The notes: generated by a model not told the origin, from the sequence alone. A DNA stretch of 64,000 nucleotides from R-RK-3 sp031399085 (GCA_031399085.1 JANNOQ010000099.1:62001-126000); one strand, 5' to 3'. Shown: positions 8,797 to 17,628, counted from the first letter of the stretch. Made by a program: numbers and translations.

Positions 8797-8826
8797 TTGA
8801 CATTGTGCCGCTATGCGGAATATTTT
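8797..8826 (+). promoter_or_regulatory. Predicted sigma-70 promoter for the IclR gene
   Basis: TTGACA at 8797-8802 and TATTTT at 8821-8826 are 18 bases apart and point toward the IclR gene, whose start lies about 90 bases beyond. The -10 is embedded in the inverted repeat at 8814-8832, so a bound regulator would block it. Confidence 0.5.
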
Positions 8827-8832
8827 TCCGCA
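8814..8832. promoter_or_regulatory. Operator-like perfect inverted repeat (IclR candidate)
   Basis: TGCGGAA and TTCCGCA are perfect 7-base arms separated by TATTT. The layout resembles the short palindromes ending in TTCC that IclR-family regulators recognise. It lies in the divergent region between iclR-like and pimC-like genes and covers the predicted iclR -10, consistent with autoregulation and control of the dehydrogenase operon. The link to this regulator is inferred from position. Confidence 0.55.
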
Positions 8833-8923
8833 ATTTCATCGACCAGCGTAGCATAAGCCATCGCACGGTCAAGCTGCCGAAGGGCGGCGGGTCCAATAGC
8901 GATAAAGACGGTTGTCAGGCGAG

Positions 8924-9751
8924 ATGGCACGAAAGAGGTTCAAGGCGACGGCTGAAGCGGCGCTCATCCCGGTAAAAAAGGGAGGCCCCGCGCAGGAACG
9001 CCATTTCGTCACCGCGCTGGCCCGCGGGCTTGAGGTGCTTGCCTGCTTCCGCAAGAGCGAGGCGCTGCTCGGCAATCAGGACATCGCGGCCCGCTGCAAC
9101 CTGCCCAAATCGACGGTCTCGCGGCTGACATTCACACTGACGCGCCTCGGCTATCTGCACTATGTCGAGCCGCTGGCCAAATACCGGCTCGGCACGGCAA
9201 TCCTTACGCTTGGCGCCAGTATGCTTGCCCGGCTGGATGTGCGCCATCTCGCCCGCCCGCTGATGGAGGAGGTTGCCGTTTTCTCCAAGGCGCATGTCGG
9301 CCTGGGCGCGCGCGACCGGCTGAGCATGGTCTATGTGGATTGTTGCCGCGGCGAGTCGGCGGTCGCGCTCACCCTCGATGTTGGTTCGCGCATTTCGGTC
9401 TCGACGAGCGCAATGGGCCGCGCCTTTCTTGCCGTTTGCACCGATGCGGAGCGCGCGCCGATCCTCGAAGAAATCCGTGCCCTGGACGACGTCAACTGGC
9501 CGCGCACGCGGGACGGTATCGAAAAAGCCATCGCGGACCATCGGACGCTCGGCTGCGTGTCCTCTTTCGGCGAGTGGCAAGAAAACGTCAACGCCATCGC
9601 GGTGGGATTCCGGCCAGGCGGCGGTTTGCCGGCGATGGCGGTCAATTGCGGTGCTCCGGATATGATCGTCAGCTCGGACTTTCTGTTGATGGATGTCAGA
9701 CCGCGACTTGTCGCGCTGGGACGCCGGCTGGAAGGGACGATGGGCGTGTAA
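8924..9751 (+). CDS. IclR-family transcriptional regulator
   Basis: A 275-residue regulator. A winged helix-turn-helix lies at about residues 30-85 (ALARGLEVLACF; NQDIAARCNLPKSTVSRLTFTL), followed by the IclR ligand-binding domain (MGRAFLAV; DGIEKAIADHRTLGCVSSFGEW; NAIAVGFRP). ATG 8924 with AGGCGAG just upstream is chosen over a TTG 12 bases earlier. It is divergent from the acyl-CoA dehydrogenase operon and upstream of a liv transport operon. IclR proteins in such settings sense an organic acid or CoA-ester intermediate, so control of both flanking operons is plausible. Confidence 0.9.
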   Translation: MARKRFKATAEAALIPVKKGGPAQERHFVTALARGLEVLACFRKSEALLGNQDIAARCNLPKSTVSRLTFTLTRLGYLHYVEPLAKYRLGTAILTLGASMLARLDVRHLARPLMEEVAVFSKAHVGLGARDRLSMVYVDCCRGESAVALTLDVGSRISVSTSAMGRAFLAVCTDAERAPILEEIRALDDVNWPRTRDGIEKAIADHRTLGCVSSFGEWQENVNAIAVGFRPGGGLPAMAVNCGAPDMIVSSDFLLMDVRPRLVALGRRLEGTMGV

Positions 9752-9800
9752 GGGCACCCCGAGAACTGCGGCTTGCGCGTATGCGTGAGAAGTCCGATAA

Positions 9801-9861
9801 CGATTAGATTGTCAGGACTGATAATCGCATATGTTAAGATGCCCCGTTGATGGGAACGGGG
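9801..9861 (+). promoter_or_regulatory. Structured leader upstream of the first liv operon
   Basis: Two inverted elements lie in the 208-base gap. CGATTA (9801-9806) pairs with TAATCG (9822-9827). A hairpin CCCCGTT (9842-9848) / AACGGGG (9855-9861) stands about 100 bases before the livH start. The first may be an operator; the second could be a weak terminator of the IclR transcript or part of an mRNA leader. No T-run follows. Confidence 0.3.
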
Positions 9862-9959
9862 TCGAAAAAGACGGAAAGCGGCGCATGCAAGGCCGCGCGA
9901 GAAGTGGGTTGGGCATAAAGCGGCGCGTTTAAGTTGCCGCTGGTGTGGGAGGCGATCTG

Positions 9960-10835
9960 TTGAACAGTGTGCAGCTCTTTCTGAGCGGGCTTTCGAACGG
10001 CTGCGTTTACGGGCTGGTGGCCCTCGGATTCGTCCTCATCTACAAGGCGACCGAGGCGGTGAATTTCGCCCAGGGCGATCTGATGATGTTCGGCGCGTTC
10101 GTCGCCTTCGGGCTGACCGACGTGACGCATCTCGGCCTGCCCCTCTGGCTCTCGATCCCGCTTACGCTTCTTATCATGGGCGCGTTCGGCTATTTCCTCG
10201 ATTATTTCCTCATCCGGCGCATGTTCGGCCAGAGCCAGGTGGCGGTGGTCATCCTGACGATCGCGCTCGGCTTCGTCATCCGTTTCGTCGCGGGAGCGAT
10301 CTGGGGGCATGAGCCGAAATCGCTGGTGACGCCGCTGGTTGGGCAGCAGATTAATTTCGCCGGGCTGGTGCTCGGGCTGGACGAGCTTGCCGTCATCATC
10401 GTGACCCTGGCGCTGACGGGCGCGCTTTTCATCTTCTTCCGGACAACCCGCGTTGGCATCGCCATGCAGGCGTCCTCGCAGAACCAGCTGGCGGCCTATT
10501 ATGTCGGCATCCCGGTGCGGCGATTGAATAGCCTGATCTGGGCGCTCGCGGGCGTGCTGGCGGCGATTGCTGGCATCCTGTTCGCCACCAAAGGCGCCAT
10601 CGATCCCTCGACCGGCCTGCTCGGCATCAAGGCCTTCGCGGCGGCGGTCATCGGCGGTTTCGGCAGCCTGCCGGGCGCGCTGCTCGGCGGGCTTCTCGTC
10701 GGGGTGATCGAGCCGTTCGCGTCCTTCCACGCCGCCGCCGGCATCTCGCAGATTACACCCTACGCGCTGATGCTGCTGGTTCTGATTTTCCGCCCGCACG
10801 GGCTGTTCGCGCAAGTCTATGGCAAGAAGGTCTAG
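9960..10835 (+). CDS. livH: Branched-chain-type ABC transporter permease LivH
   Basis: A 291-residue inner-membrane permease of the LivH/BPD_transp_2 family with about eight hydrophobic segments and the family sequence IYKATEAVNFAQGDLMMFGA near the N-terminus and GGFGSLPGALLGGLLVGVIE near the C-terminus. It starts at TTG 9960, 7 bases after GGGAGG; a GTG 15 bases upstream would place the ribosome site inside the gene. First gene of livH-M-G-F-ligase-livK. Such systems often carry amino acids, but the CoA ligase and neighbouring dehydrogenases point to an organic acid substrate. Confidence 0.9.
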   Translation: MNSVQLFLSGLSNGCVYGLVALGFVLIYKATEAVNFAQGDLMMFGAFVAFGLTDVTHLGLPLWLSIPLTLLIMGAFGYFLDYFLIRRMFGQSQVAVVILTIALGFVIRFVAGAIWGHEPKSLVTPLVGQQINFAGLVLGLDELAVIIVTLALTGALFIFFRTTRVGIAMQASSQNQLAAYYVGIPVRRLNSLIWALAGVLAAIAGILFATKGAIDPSTGLLGIKAFAAAVIGGFGSLPGALLGGLLVGVIEPFASFHAAAGISQITPYALMLLVLIFRPHGLFAQVYGKKV

Positions 10836-10838
10836 CCG

Positions 10839-11936
10839 ATGCGCACGGTCTTCAAGACATCCTACGACGCCGATATCCGGCTCTTTAAACATGGCGGCGA
10901 GGCATTCTGGTACGGCTTGCTCGCCCTCATCATGCTCGGCTTGCCTACCCTCATCTCGGAATATTTTCTCGGCGAAGTCATCAATGTGCTGATCTGGGCG
11001 CTGGCGGGGCTTGGGCTGATGGTGCTGACGGGGCAAACCGGGCATGCCAGCCTCGGTCACAGCGCCTTTCTCGCGCTCGGCTGCTACGCCAATGTGATCC
11101 TGCAAAATCACGGCGTGCCATTCCCCGTCGCCTTTCCGCTCTCGGGGCTGATCGCCGGGATCGGCGGCGTGCTGTTCGCCTTGCCGACCTTGCGGCTACA
11201 CGGCATCTATCTCGCCATCGCGACGCTGGCGCTGGCAGTCCTCGTCGAGGACATCATCGTGCTGGCCGAACCGATCACCGGCGGCGTCATTGGCCTGAAT
11301 GCGCCGTCGATCAACCTCTTCGGCTTGGAGATCGACCGCTATCTCAACACCACGGCCTTCTATTTTCTGACGCTCGGCATCGTCGTCATCATCGTGCTGA
11401 TCTATCGCAACATGCTGCGTTCGCCGCTCGGCCGCTCCTTCGCCGCGATCCGAGATTCGGAGATTTCGGCGCAAGCGATGGGCGTCAATCTGGCGGTGAC
11501 GAAGGCCAAGGCGTTCGGCCTGTCCTGCGCGATCACCGGGCTTGCCGGCGCGCTGATAGGGCATTTCGTAGGCACGTTCAATCACGAGACTTTCAACATC
11601 GTCATCTCGATTCAACTGCTCTTGATGATCGTCGTCGGCGGGCTGGGGTCGATCCACGGCGCGTTTCTCGGCGCGATCGTCATCGGTGTGATCCCGGTCG
11701 CGATCGCTTTCCTCAGAGACTTCGTATCGTCCGTCACAGGGTCGGGCACGATCGTCATACCGGGGCTGGAAAGCGGGCTGCTCGGCGCGATCTTGGTGTT
11801 CTTTATTCTGTTCGAGCCGCTCGGCCTTTACGCCCGCTGGCTGAAAATCCGCACCTATTTCCAGCTCTTTCCGTTCTACCGGCGCGACATGTTCCGGCGC
11901 CAGAAAACCTATTTGAAGACGGAGCGGCTGAGATGA
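10839..11936 (+). CDS. livM: Branched-chain-type ABC transporter permease LivM
   Basis: A 365-residue membrane permease, the second transmembrane subunit. Hydrophobic segments alternate with family motifs (GQTGHASLGHSAFLALGCY; AIRDSEISAQAMGVNL; GGLGSIHGAFLGAIVIG). A hydrophilic C-terminal tail of about 30 residues (FYRRDMFRRQKTYLKTERLR) follows the last helix. It starts 3 bases after the livH stop and overlaps livG by 4 bases (ATGA), so the genes are translationally coupled. Confidence 0.92.
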   Translation: MRTVFKTSYDADIRLFKHGGEAFWYGLLALIMLGLPTLISEYFLGEVINVLIWALAGLGLMVLTGQTGHASLGHSAFLALGCYANVILQNHGVPFPVAFPLSGLIAGIGGVLFALPTLRLHGIYLAIATLALAVLVEDIIVLAEPITGGVIGLNAPSINLFGLEIDRYLNTTAFYFLTLGIVVIIVLIYRNMLRSPLGRSFAAIRDSEISAQAMGVNLAVTKAKAFGLSCAITGLAGALIGHFVGTFNHETFNIVISIQLLLMIVVGGLGSIHGAFLGAIVIGVIPVAIAFLRDFVSSVTGSGTIVIPGLESGLLGAILVFFILFEPLGLYARWLKIRTYFQLFPFYRRDMFRRQKTYLKTERLR

Positions 11937-12709
11937 GTTTGCTCGAGCTTCAGGGCGTTACGCTGCGCTTCGGCGGGCTGGTTGCGGTGAACAAGGTCTC
12001 GTTTTCGGTCACGGAAGGCGAGGTGTTCGCCATCGTCGGGCCGAACGGGGCGGGCAAATCGACGATCTTCAACCTGATCTCGCGCTTTTACACACCGGCC
12101 GAGGGCGATATTCGCTGGCAGGGCAAGAGCATCCTCGGCTTGCAACCGTCCGAGGTGCCATCGCTCGGCATCGCGCGCACCTTCCAGAACATCGAGCTGT
12201 TCGAGCGGATGACGGTGCTCGATAATATGCTGATCGGCCGGCATCGCCATGTGCGCAGCTCCATCGCCGCCGATCTGCTGTTCACGCCCTTCGTGCGCCG
12301 CGAGGAATTCCGCCATCGCGAGGCGGTCGAGCATGTGATCGACTTCCTCGATCTCCAGCCTTACCGCGATAAGCATGTCGGCGGGCTGCCTTATGGCGTT
12401 CGTAAGGTCGTGGAACTCGCCCGGGCGTTATCGACGCAGCCAAAGCTGCTGCTGCTCGATGAGCCCGCCTCCGGGCTGTCGGTCGAGGAGACGCAGGACC
12501 TCGCATTCTGGATCGAGGACATCAAGAAGCAGATGGGCATCACCATTTTGATGGTCGAGCACGACATGAAGCTCGTCAGCGCGGTGTCGGACCGCGTCCT
12601 CGCATTGGCCGACGGTAAGCCCCTCGCGCTCGCGTCGCCCAAGGAAGTGATGGCCCATCCAGCCGTGATCGCCGCCTATCTCGGCAAACCGCAAGGGGCA
12701 GCGGCATGA
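11933..12709 (+). CDS. livG: ABC transporter ATPase LivG
   Basis: A 258-residue nucleotide-binding subunit with Walker A GPNGAGKS (36-43), Walker B LLLLDEPASGL (172-182) and the C-terminal extension of LivG-type ATPases. The signature loop reads LPYGVRK (152-158) rather than LSGGQ, as is usual in the LivG subfamily. It overlaps both livM and livF by 4 bases. Powers the LivH/LivM channel from the cytoplasmic side together with LivF. Confidence 0.92.
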   Translation: MSLLELQGVTLRFGGLVAVNKVSFSVTEGEVFAIVGPNGAGKSTIFNLISRFYTPAEGDIRWQGKSILGLQPSEVPSLGIARTFQNIELFERMTVLDNMLIGRHRHVRSSIAADLLFTPFVRREEFRHREAVEHVIDFLDLQPYRDKHVGGLPYGVRKVVELARALSTQPKLLLLDEPASGLSVEETQDLAFWIEDIKKQMGITILMVEHDMKLVSAVSDRVLALADGKPLALASPKEVMAHPAVIAAYLGKPQGAAA

Positions 12710-13485
12710 ACGCAAACGCCCCGATCCTCAAGGTCGAAAATCTCGAAAGCTATTACGGCCCGATCATGGCGATCCGGGGCGTGAGCCTTGAGGTCAACGC
12801 GGGCAAGATCGTCACCGTGCTCGGCGCGAACGGCGCTGGGAAGACCACGCTGCTCAGAACGATCTCCGGCGTCATGGACCCAGAGAAAGGTGAAATCTGG
12901 TTCGACGGCAAGCCCATTCATGGGCTTAGCCCGGATGTCATCGTCCGCCGTGGCATCGTCCACGTGCCGGAAGGCCGGGAGATTTTTCCGCTGCTGACGG
13001 TCGAGGAAAATCTGATCATGGGCGCTTACGTCCGCAGCGACCATGCAGCGATCGCCTCGGATATCGAGTTGGTGTTCGGCTATTTCCCCATCTTGCGCGA
13101 GCGCCGCCGCCAGACCGCCGGAATGCTCTCCGGCGGCCAGCAGCAGATGCTGGCGATTGGCCGTGGGCTGATGGCGCGCCCGCGCGTCATGCTGCTCGAC
13201 GAGCCGAGCCTTGGCCTCAGTCCGCTGCTCACCCAGGAGATCTTCGCCATTCTCCGCCGGCTCAACGACGAGCAGAAGGTCACGATGCTGCTGGTCGAGC
13301 AGAATGCGCAAATCGCTCTGGACCTGGCGGATCATGGCTACGTCATGGAGCTTGGCCGCATCGTGATGTCGGACGATGCTGCAAAGCTTCGGGCCTCTAA
13401 GGACATTCAGACCTTTTATCTGGGCGTGCAGGAAGACAGCGTGCGCGGTCAGCGGCGTTGGAAACAGCGGAAGACCTGGCGATGA
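12706..13485 (+). CDS. livF: ABC transporter ATPase LivF
   Basis: A 259-residue nucleotide-binding subunit with Walker A GANGAGKT (40-47), canonical signature LSGGQQQMLAIGRGL, Walker B VMLLDEPSLGLSP and the LVEQNAQIAL switch region. It pairs with LivG. The C-terminal 20 residues (GVQEDSVRGQRRWKQRKTWR) extend slightly past the usual end and run into the overlapping start of the acyl-CoA ligase gene (4-base ATGA overlap). Confidence 0.92.
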   Translation: MNANAPILKVENLESYYGPIMAIRGVSLEVNAGKIVTVLGANGAGKTTLLRTISGVMDPEKGEIWFDGKPIHGLSPDVIVRRGIVHVPEGREIFPLLTVEENLIMGAYVRSDHAAIASDIELVFGYFPILRERRRQTAGMLSGGQQQMLAIGRGLMARPRVMLLDEPSLGLSPLLTQEIFAILRRLNDEQKVTMLLVEQNAQIALDLADHGYVMELGRIVMSDDAAKLRASKDIQTFYLGVQEDSVRGQRRWKQRKTWR

Positions 13486-15395
13486 ACCAAGCTTTGAATT
13501 TCATCTCAGTAAACGGTGCGGCTGAGCCGTCCCAGGCGGTCTTCGACGGTGTGCGGATGAACGCCGACATGAGCAAAGGCCCGTATTTCGTCGATGGCGC
13601 TGACACCGTGGTCAAGCTGTTCGCCAAGCGCTGCGCTGACCTTGGCGCCCAAACGGCGCATCGCGAGAAGGATCTTGGCATCTGGCGCGCCTATAGCTGG
13701 GCCGATTATTGGCGGAATGCGCGGCTGATCGGTTTGGGGCTGATGTCGCTGGGCTTCAATCGCGGCGAGGTGGTTTCAATCCTCGCCGAGGACAGGAAGG
13801 AATGGCTGTACACCGACCTCGGCGCGCAATGCGTTGGCGGCGTCACTTCAGGCATCTATACGACCGACTCGCCTAGCCAGCTCACTTATCTGGTGAACGA
13901 TTCCGACAGCCGTTTCCTGTTCGTCGAAAATGACGAGCAGCTCGATAAATATCTGAGCGTTCGCGAAAAGATGCCTGGGCTGGCCAAGGTCATCGTCTAT
14001 GATCGCGAAGGGCTGCACGATCTCACTGACGACAAGATCATCTTTCTCGACGATCTTTACGCGATCGGCGAAGCGTTCCTGCAAGCCAATCCCGGCGTAT
14101 TCGAAGCCGAGATCGCCAAGTCCAAGCCGGAAGACGTCACGCTCCTCGTCTACACATCCGGCACGACGGGGATGCCGAAAGGCGCCATGCTCAACCACGC
14201 CAACGTGATGTTCGGGCTTGCCTCGTTCCATCGGATGATTCCGGGCCAAGAGGGCGACGAAATCGTCTGTTTCCTGCCGCTGAGCCATATTCTGGAGCGC
14301 TCCTGGTCGGCCTACGGCCCGATCGGCAATATGGCGGTCGTGAATTTCGTGGAAAGCCCGCAGACCGTCTTCGAGAATATGCGCGAGGTCTCGCCGCACC
14401 GCATGGTGGCCGTTCCGCGCGTCTGGGAGAAGCTTTACTCGACGGTCGCCATCCTGGCCAAGGAGTCCACCCCGCTCGGGCGCTTCGCCTATGCCCGCGC
14501 GCTCGCCGCCGGGCTTAAGCGGGCCGACCGGCAGATCGCCGGCAAGCGGGTTGGACCGTTCACGGCGCTGTCCTTTGCGTTGTGGGATCGGCTAGTGCTC
14601 GGCAATTTGCGGCGAATGCTAGGCCTGGAACGCGCCCGCTTCGCATTGACCGGAGCCGCCCCAATTTCGCCGGAGCTGCTGCGCTGGTTCCGCGCGATCG
14701 GCGTTCCGATGTTGGAGGGCTTTGGGCAGACGGAATCTTCCGGTCTCGCCACTGCCAACCGGCCCGACTCGTTCCGGCTGGGAACGGTCGGCACCGCTGT
14801 TCCGGGCATGGCCATGCGCATCTCGCCAGAGGGCGAAATTCTTCTCAAAGGGGGAAATGTCTTCCCAGGCTATTGGAAGAACCCGGAAAAAACGGCGGAA
14901 ACGGTGACGCCAGATGGCTGGCTGCAGACGGGCGACATCGGCGAAATCGACGCCAACGGCTTCCTCAAGATCACCGGCCGCTCTAAGGACATCATCATCA
15001 CCGCGGGCGGCAAGAACATAACCCCCGCCGAGATCGAGAACCGGCTGAAATTCTCGCCTTATGTCACCGACGCCGTAATCATCGGCGACTGCCGCAAATT
15101 CCTCAGCGCCCTCGTCATGATCGACCAGGAGAACGTCGAGAAATTCGCCCAGGACAAACGCATTCCGTTCAACGACTTTGCCTCGCTTTGCGCCGCTCCG
15201 GCCGTCAAGGAGCTGATCAGGAGCGTGATCGACGAGGTGAACAAAGATTTCGCGCGCGTTGAACAGATCAAGGACTTCCGCATCATCGACGTCTTGCTGA
15301 CGGCGGAAGACGATGAGCTGACCGCCACGATGAAACTGAAGCGCAGCTTCGTGGAGAAGAAATACAAGGCGCTCATCGAGCCGATGTACAGCTAA
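13482..15395 (+). CDS. AMP-forming acyl-CoA synthetase (long-chain type)
   Basis: A 637-residue adenylate-forming enzyme. The ATP-binding P-loop motif YTSGTTGMPKGAM lies at about residues 224-236. The adenylation core (EGFGQTESSG), the hinge (GWLQTGDIGEIDANGFLKITGRSKDII) and the C-terminal lid (GGKNITPAEIE) follow. The length and C-terminal insertion match the long-chain fatty acyl-CoA ligase group (FadD15/ACSL-like) rather than short acetate-type enzymes. It starts at ATG 13482 overlapping livF by 4 bases, inside the transporter operon, so it would trap incoming acid as CoA thioester for the PimC/PimD-like dehydrogenases. The exact acid is unknown. Confidence 0.9.
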   Translation: MNQALNFISVNGAAEPSQAVFDGVRMNADMSKGPYFVDGADTVVKLFAKRCADLGAQTAHREKDLGIWRAYSWADYWRNARLIGLGLMSLGFNRGEVVSILAEDRKEWLYTDLGAQCVGGVTSGIYTTDSPSQLTYLVNDSDSRFLFVENDEQLDKYLSVREKMPGLAKVIVYDREGLHDLTDDKIIFLDDLYAIGEAFLQANPGVFEAEIAKSKPEDVTLLVYTSGTTGMPKGAMLNHANVMFGLASFHRMIPGQEGDEIVCFLPLSHILERSWSAYGPIGNMAVVNFVESPQTVFENMREVSPHRMVAVPRVWEKLYSTVAILAKESTPLGRFAYARALAAGLKRADRQIAGKRVGPFTALSFALWDRLVLGNLRRMLGLERARFALTGAAPISPELLRWFRAIGVPMLEGFGQTESSGLATANRPDSFRLGTVGTAVPGMAMRISPEGEILLKGGNVFPGYWKNPEKTAETVTPDGWLQTGDIGEIDANGFLKITGRSKDIIITAGGKNITPAEIENRLKFSPYVTDAVIIGDCRKFLSALVMIDQENVEKFAQDKRIPFNDFASLCAAPAVKELIRSVIDEVNKDFARVEQIKDFRIIDVLLTAEDDELTATMKLKRSFVEKKYKALIEPMYS

Positions 15396-15422
15396 CGCAT
15401 GTCAATCAGGAGGAAGCGACGC

Positions 15423-16595
15423 ATGAAAAAGACACTAAGGATTTTAGCCGCAGCCGTGGCGGGCTTAGGCATGACCGGCGCGGCAACCGCGCAAGTGCAA
15501 GGGGTGACGGACACCGAAATTCTGGTCGGCTCGCATAATGACATGTCCGGCCCGTTCGCCGGCTTCGGCGCGCCGGCCATGAAGGCCGCCAACTACTATT
15601 TCGACGAGATCAACGCCAAGGGCGGCGTGCATGGCCGCAAGATCCGCCTCGTCGTCGAGGACCACGCCTATCAGATGCCGAAGGCAACCCAGGCGATCAA
15701 CAAGCTGATCAACAGCGACAAGGTCTTCGCCATGGTTCTGGCGCTCGGCACGCCGATGAATTTGGCCGCCTTCAAGCAGCAGGACGCCAAGAAGATCCCG
15801 AACATCGTGCCGCTTTCCGCAGCGCGCCAGATGTTGCAGGACCCGGTCGATTATAAATTCGTGTCCTACAGCGCTTATTACGATCAGATCAAGGACGGGG
15901 TAAAGTACCTGTCCGAGAAGGTGGGCGCCAAGACCGTCTGCACGATGTACATCCCATCGGATTTTGGCATCGAGATCAAGGAGGGCGCCGTCGATCAGGC
16001 CAAGGCGCTCAATCTGAAATATGCCGACGAGACGACGCATAAGCCGGACGAGGCCGATTTCGCCGGCTCGCTGACCAAGCTGAAAGACGCCGGCTGCGAG
16101 CTCGTGACGCTTGCTATCGGCATCCGCCAGACGATTACGGCGGTCGCCACCGCCAAGAAGATCGGCTGGACCAACGTGACGTTCCTGACCTCATCGGCGG
16201 GCTTCCACACTGCGATCGCGCAGGCTCCGGGCGGTGTGACCGAAGGGCTTTACGCTTCGGCCGGCTGGGCGGATATGATCAACCGCATGGAAACCACACC
16301 CGAGCTGAAAGAGTGGGCCGCGAAATACAAGGCCGCGGCCGGCGAAGACCCCGGCACGGGCGCGCTGCTCGGCCGTGACGGCGCGGAACTGTTCGTGCGC
16401 GGCTTGCAGGCGGCGGGCAAGGAGTTGACGCCGGATACGCTCAAGAAGGGCTTGGAGGGATTGAGTTACGAGTCCAAAATATCGAGCAACAAGATTGCGT
16501 TCGGCACAGGCAAGCACCAAGGCTCCAAGACGAACATTATCTCGGTCGTCAAAGGCGGCAATTGGAGCGAGATCGCGCGCGTCACGAATGAATAG
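15423..16595 (+). CDS. livK: Periplasmic substrate-binding protein LivK-type
   Basis: A 390-residue periplasmic binding protein of Peripla_BP_6 type. The signal peptide (about residues 1-23, ending GAATAQ) is followed by VTDTEILVGSHNDMSGPFAGFG and the second-lobe motifs (TMYIPSDFGIEIKEGA; LASLGIR-like IGIRQTITAV). ATG 15423 with AGGAGG upstream is chosen over an in-frame upstream start. It delivers substrate to LivH/LivM. Last gene of the operon; a hairpin terminator lies about 40 bases downstream. Confidence 0.92.
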   Translation: MKKTLRILAAAVAGLGMTGAATAQVQGVTDTEILVGSHNDMSGPFAGFGAPAMKAANYYFDEINAKGGVHGRKIRLVVEDHAYQMPKATQAINKLINSDKVFAMVLALGTPMNLAAFKQQDAKKIPNIVPLSAARQMLQDPVDYKFVSYSAYYDQIKDGVKYLSEKVGAKTVCTMYIPSDFGIEIKEGAVDQAKALNLKYADETTHKPDEADFAGSLTKLKDAGCELVTLAIGIRQTITAVATAKKIGWTNVTFLTSSAGFHTAIAQAPGGVTEGLYASAGWADMINRMETTPELKEWAAKYKAAAGEDPGTGALLGRDGAELFVRGLQAAGKELTPDTLKKGLEGLSYESKISSNKIAFGTGKHQGSKTNIISVVKGGNWSEIARVTNE

Positions 16596-16636
16596 GCGTG
16601 GGATTTAGATCGTAATTGTCTGAAGTAAAATTGAAG

Positions 16637-16667
16637 GCCAGGCGCGTTTGTCCGCCTGGCTTTTTTT
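16637..16667 (+). terminator. Rho-independent terminator of the liv-ligase operon
   Basis: GCCAGGCG (16637-16644) and CGCCTGGC (16653-16660) form a perfect 8-bp stem with an 8-base loop, followed directly by seven T. It lies 42 bases after the livK stop and before the convergent TetR gene. Confidence 0.9.
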
Positions 16668-16687
16668 ATGCGGCAGGACAAATTCTG

Positions 16688-17371
16688 TCAGGCGTCGTCG
16701 GCTGACTCCAAAAACGGCGGCAAATCGAGCTTCGGCAATGGCTTTGCGATGACGCTCTTGATCTTGTCCGCAGGAACGCTAAGCGATTTCAGCGCTGTCT
16801 CGACCAGCCGATTTTCATAATCCTCCGGCATGTCGGAGGAGACGAGATTGATTGTGCCAAGAAGAAGAAGGCCGCCGATGATGTGCCGCGCCATATCCAA
16901 ATCGTCGCATTTGAAACACCCCGCAGCGACACCGTCTTCGAGGCTGCGCTTCAATTGCGCCGCCGCGCCCCGGTGAAATGCTTGCCCACCCGAAAGAACC
17001 GAGCGGACCAGGAACCAGCCCCACATACGGTCTCTCTTGCATTCATTAAGAGAAACACGCATTCCCATCGCAAAGGACTCAAGGCTGCCGGGCCAGATTT
17101 CGCCCACTTCGCCGTGGAGGTCCAGAATGCGTTGCAGCGCGGCTTCGGTCACGGCCTCGACAATGGCTTCCTTGGAGGGGAAGTGGTTGTAGAATGAGCC
17201 ATATCCCACATCGGCGAATTGCGTGATCTCCTGGATCACCAGCCCTTCGAGGCCGCGCTCGGCAATAATTTCATAGGCGGCCCGCATGAGCCTGCGCCGG
17301 GTCCCTTCACGCCGCCGTTCGGAGCGGGTTTTGGGCGGCGTCTCGGCGAAATTCCCGTGGCCTGCAACCAT
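16688..17371 (-). CDS. TetR/AcrR-family transcriptional regulator
   Basis: A 227-residue regulator. The N-terminal TetR helix-turn-helix lies at about residues 18-70 (TRRRLMRAAYEIIAERGLEG, then YGSFYNHFPSKEAIVEAV). The all-helical ligand-binding domain follows. It is convergent with the liv-ligase operon, just beyond the operon terminator. TetR proteins beside acyl-CoA ligases often respond to acyl-CoA, so regulation of the adjacent operon is possible but not shown; no matching operator was found. Confidence 0.88.
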   Translation of the reverse strand: MVAGHGNFAETPPKTRSERRREGTRRRLMRAAYEIIAERGLEGLVIQEITQFADVGYGSFYNHFPSKEAIVEAVTEAALQRILDLHGEVGEIWPGSLESFAMGMRVSLNECKRDRMWGWFLVRSVLSGGQAFHRGAAAQLKRSLEDGVAAGCFKCDDLDMARHIIGGLLLLGTINLVSSDMPEDYENRLVETALKSLSVPADKIKSVIAKPLPKLDLPPFLESADDA

Positions 17372-17570
17372 CCATAGATGCCTTTCGAATGACCGGGCTA
17401 GCGCACGCAGCGCAGGATGGCTCAGCGCCCAACACTATGCCCCAAAGCTTACCTACCGCTGGAATCGGCGCAGGTCCACTGACAAAAACGTGGCTTAAAC
17501 AGGCATCAGCAGTGCTGGGGATTTCATCGGCAATCGATGCAGAGCGGTTATGCGACTGACGCATGGGTGC

Positions 17571-17600
17571 AAAGCAAAAGCCGCCCCAAAGGGCGGCTTT
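17571..17600 (-). terminator. Terminator downstream of the porin gene
   Basis: On the minus strand, AAAGCCGCCC and GGGCGGCTTT form a perfect stem with a short TTTGG-type loop about 30 bases after the porin stop, with T-rich sequence continuing after the stem. A typical strong rho-independent terminator. Confidence 0.85.
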
Positions 17601-17628
17601 CACGCGAAACATGTAAAAGGTCGAAGGA

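Noticed and set aside
9834..11111. Leftward open frame of 425 codons opposite livH/livM
   Set aside because: Asp/Arg/Gln/His-rich composition without any fold-like pattern; it mirrors the membrane permease genes on the other strand.
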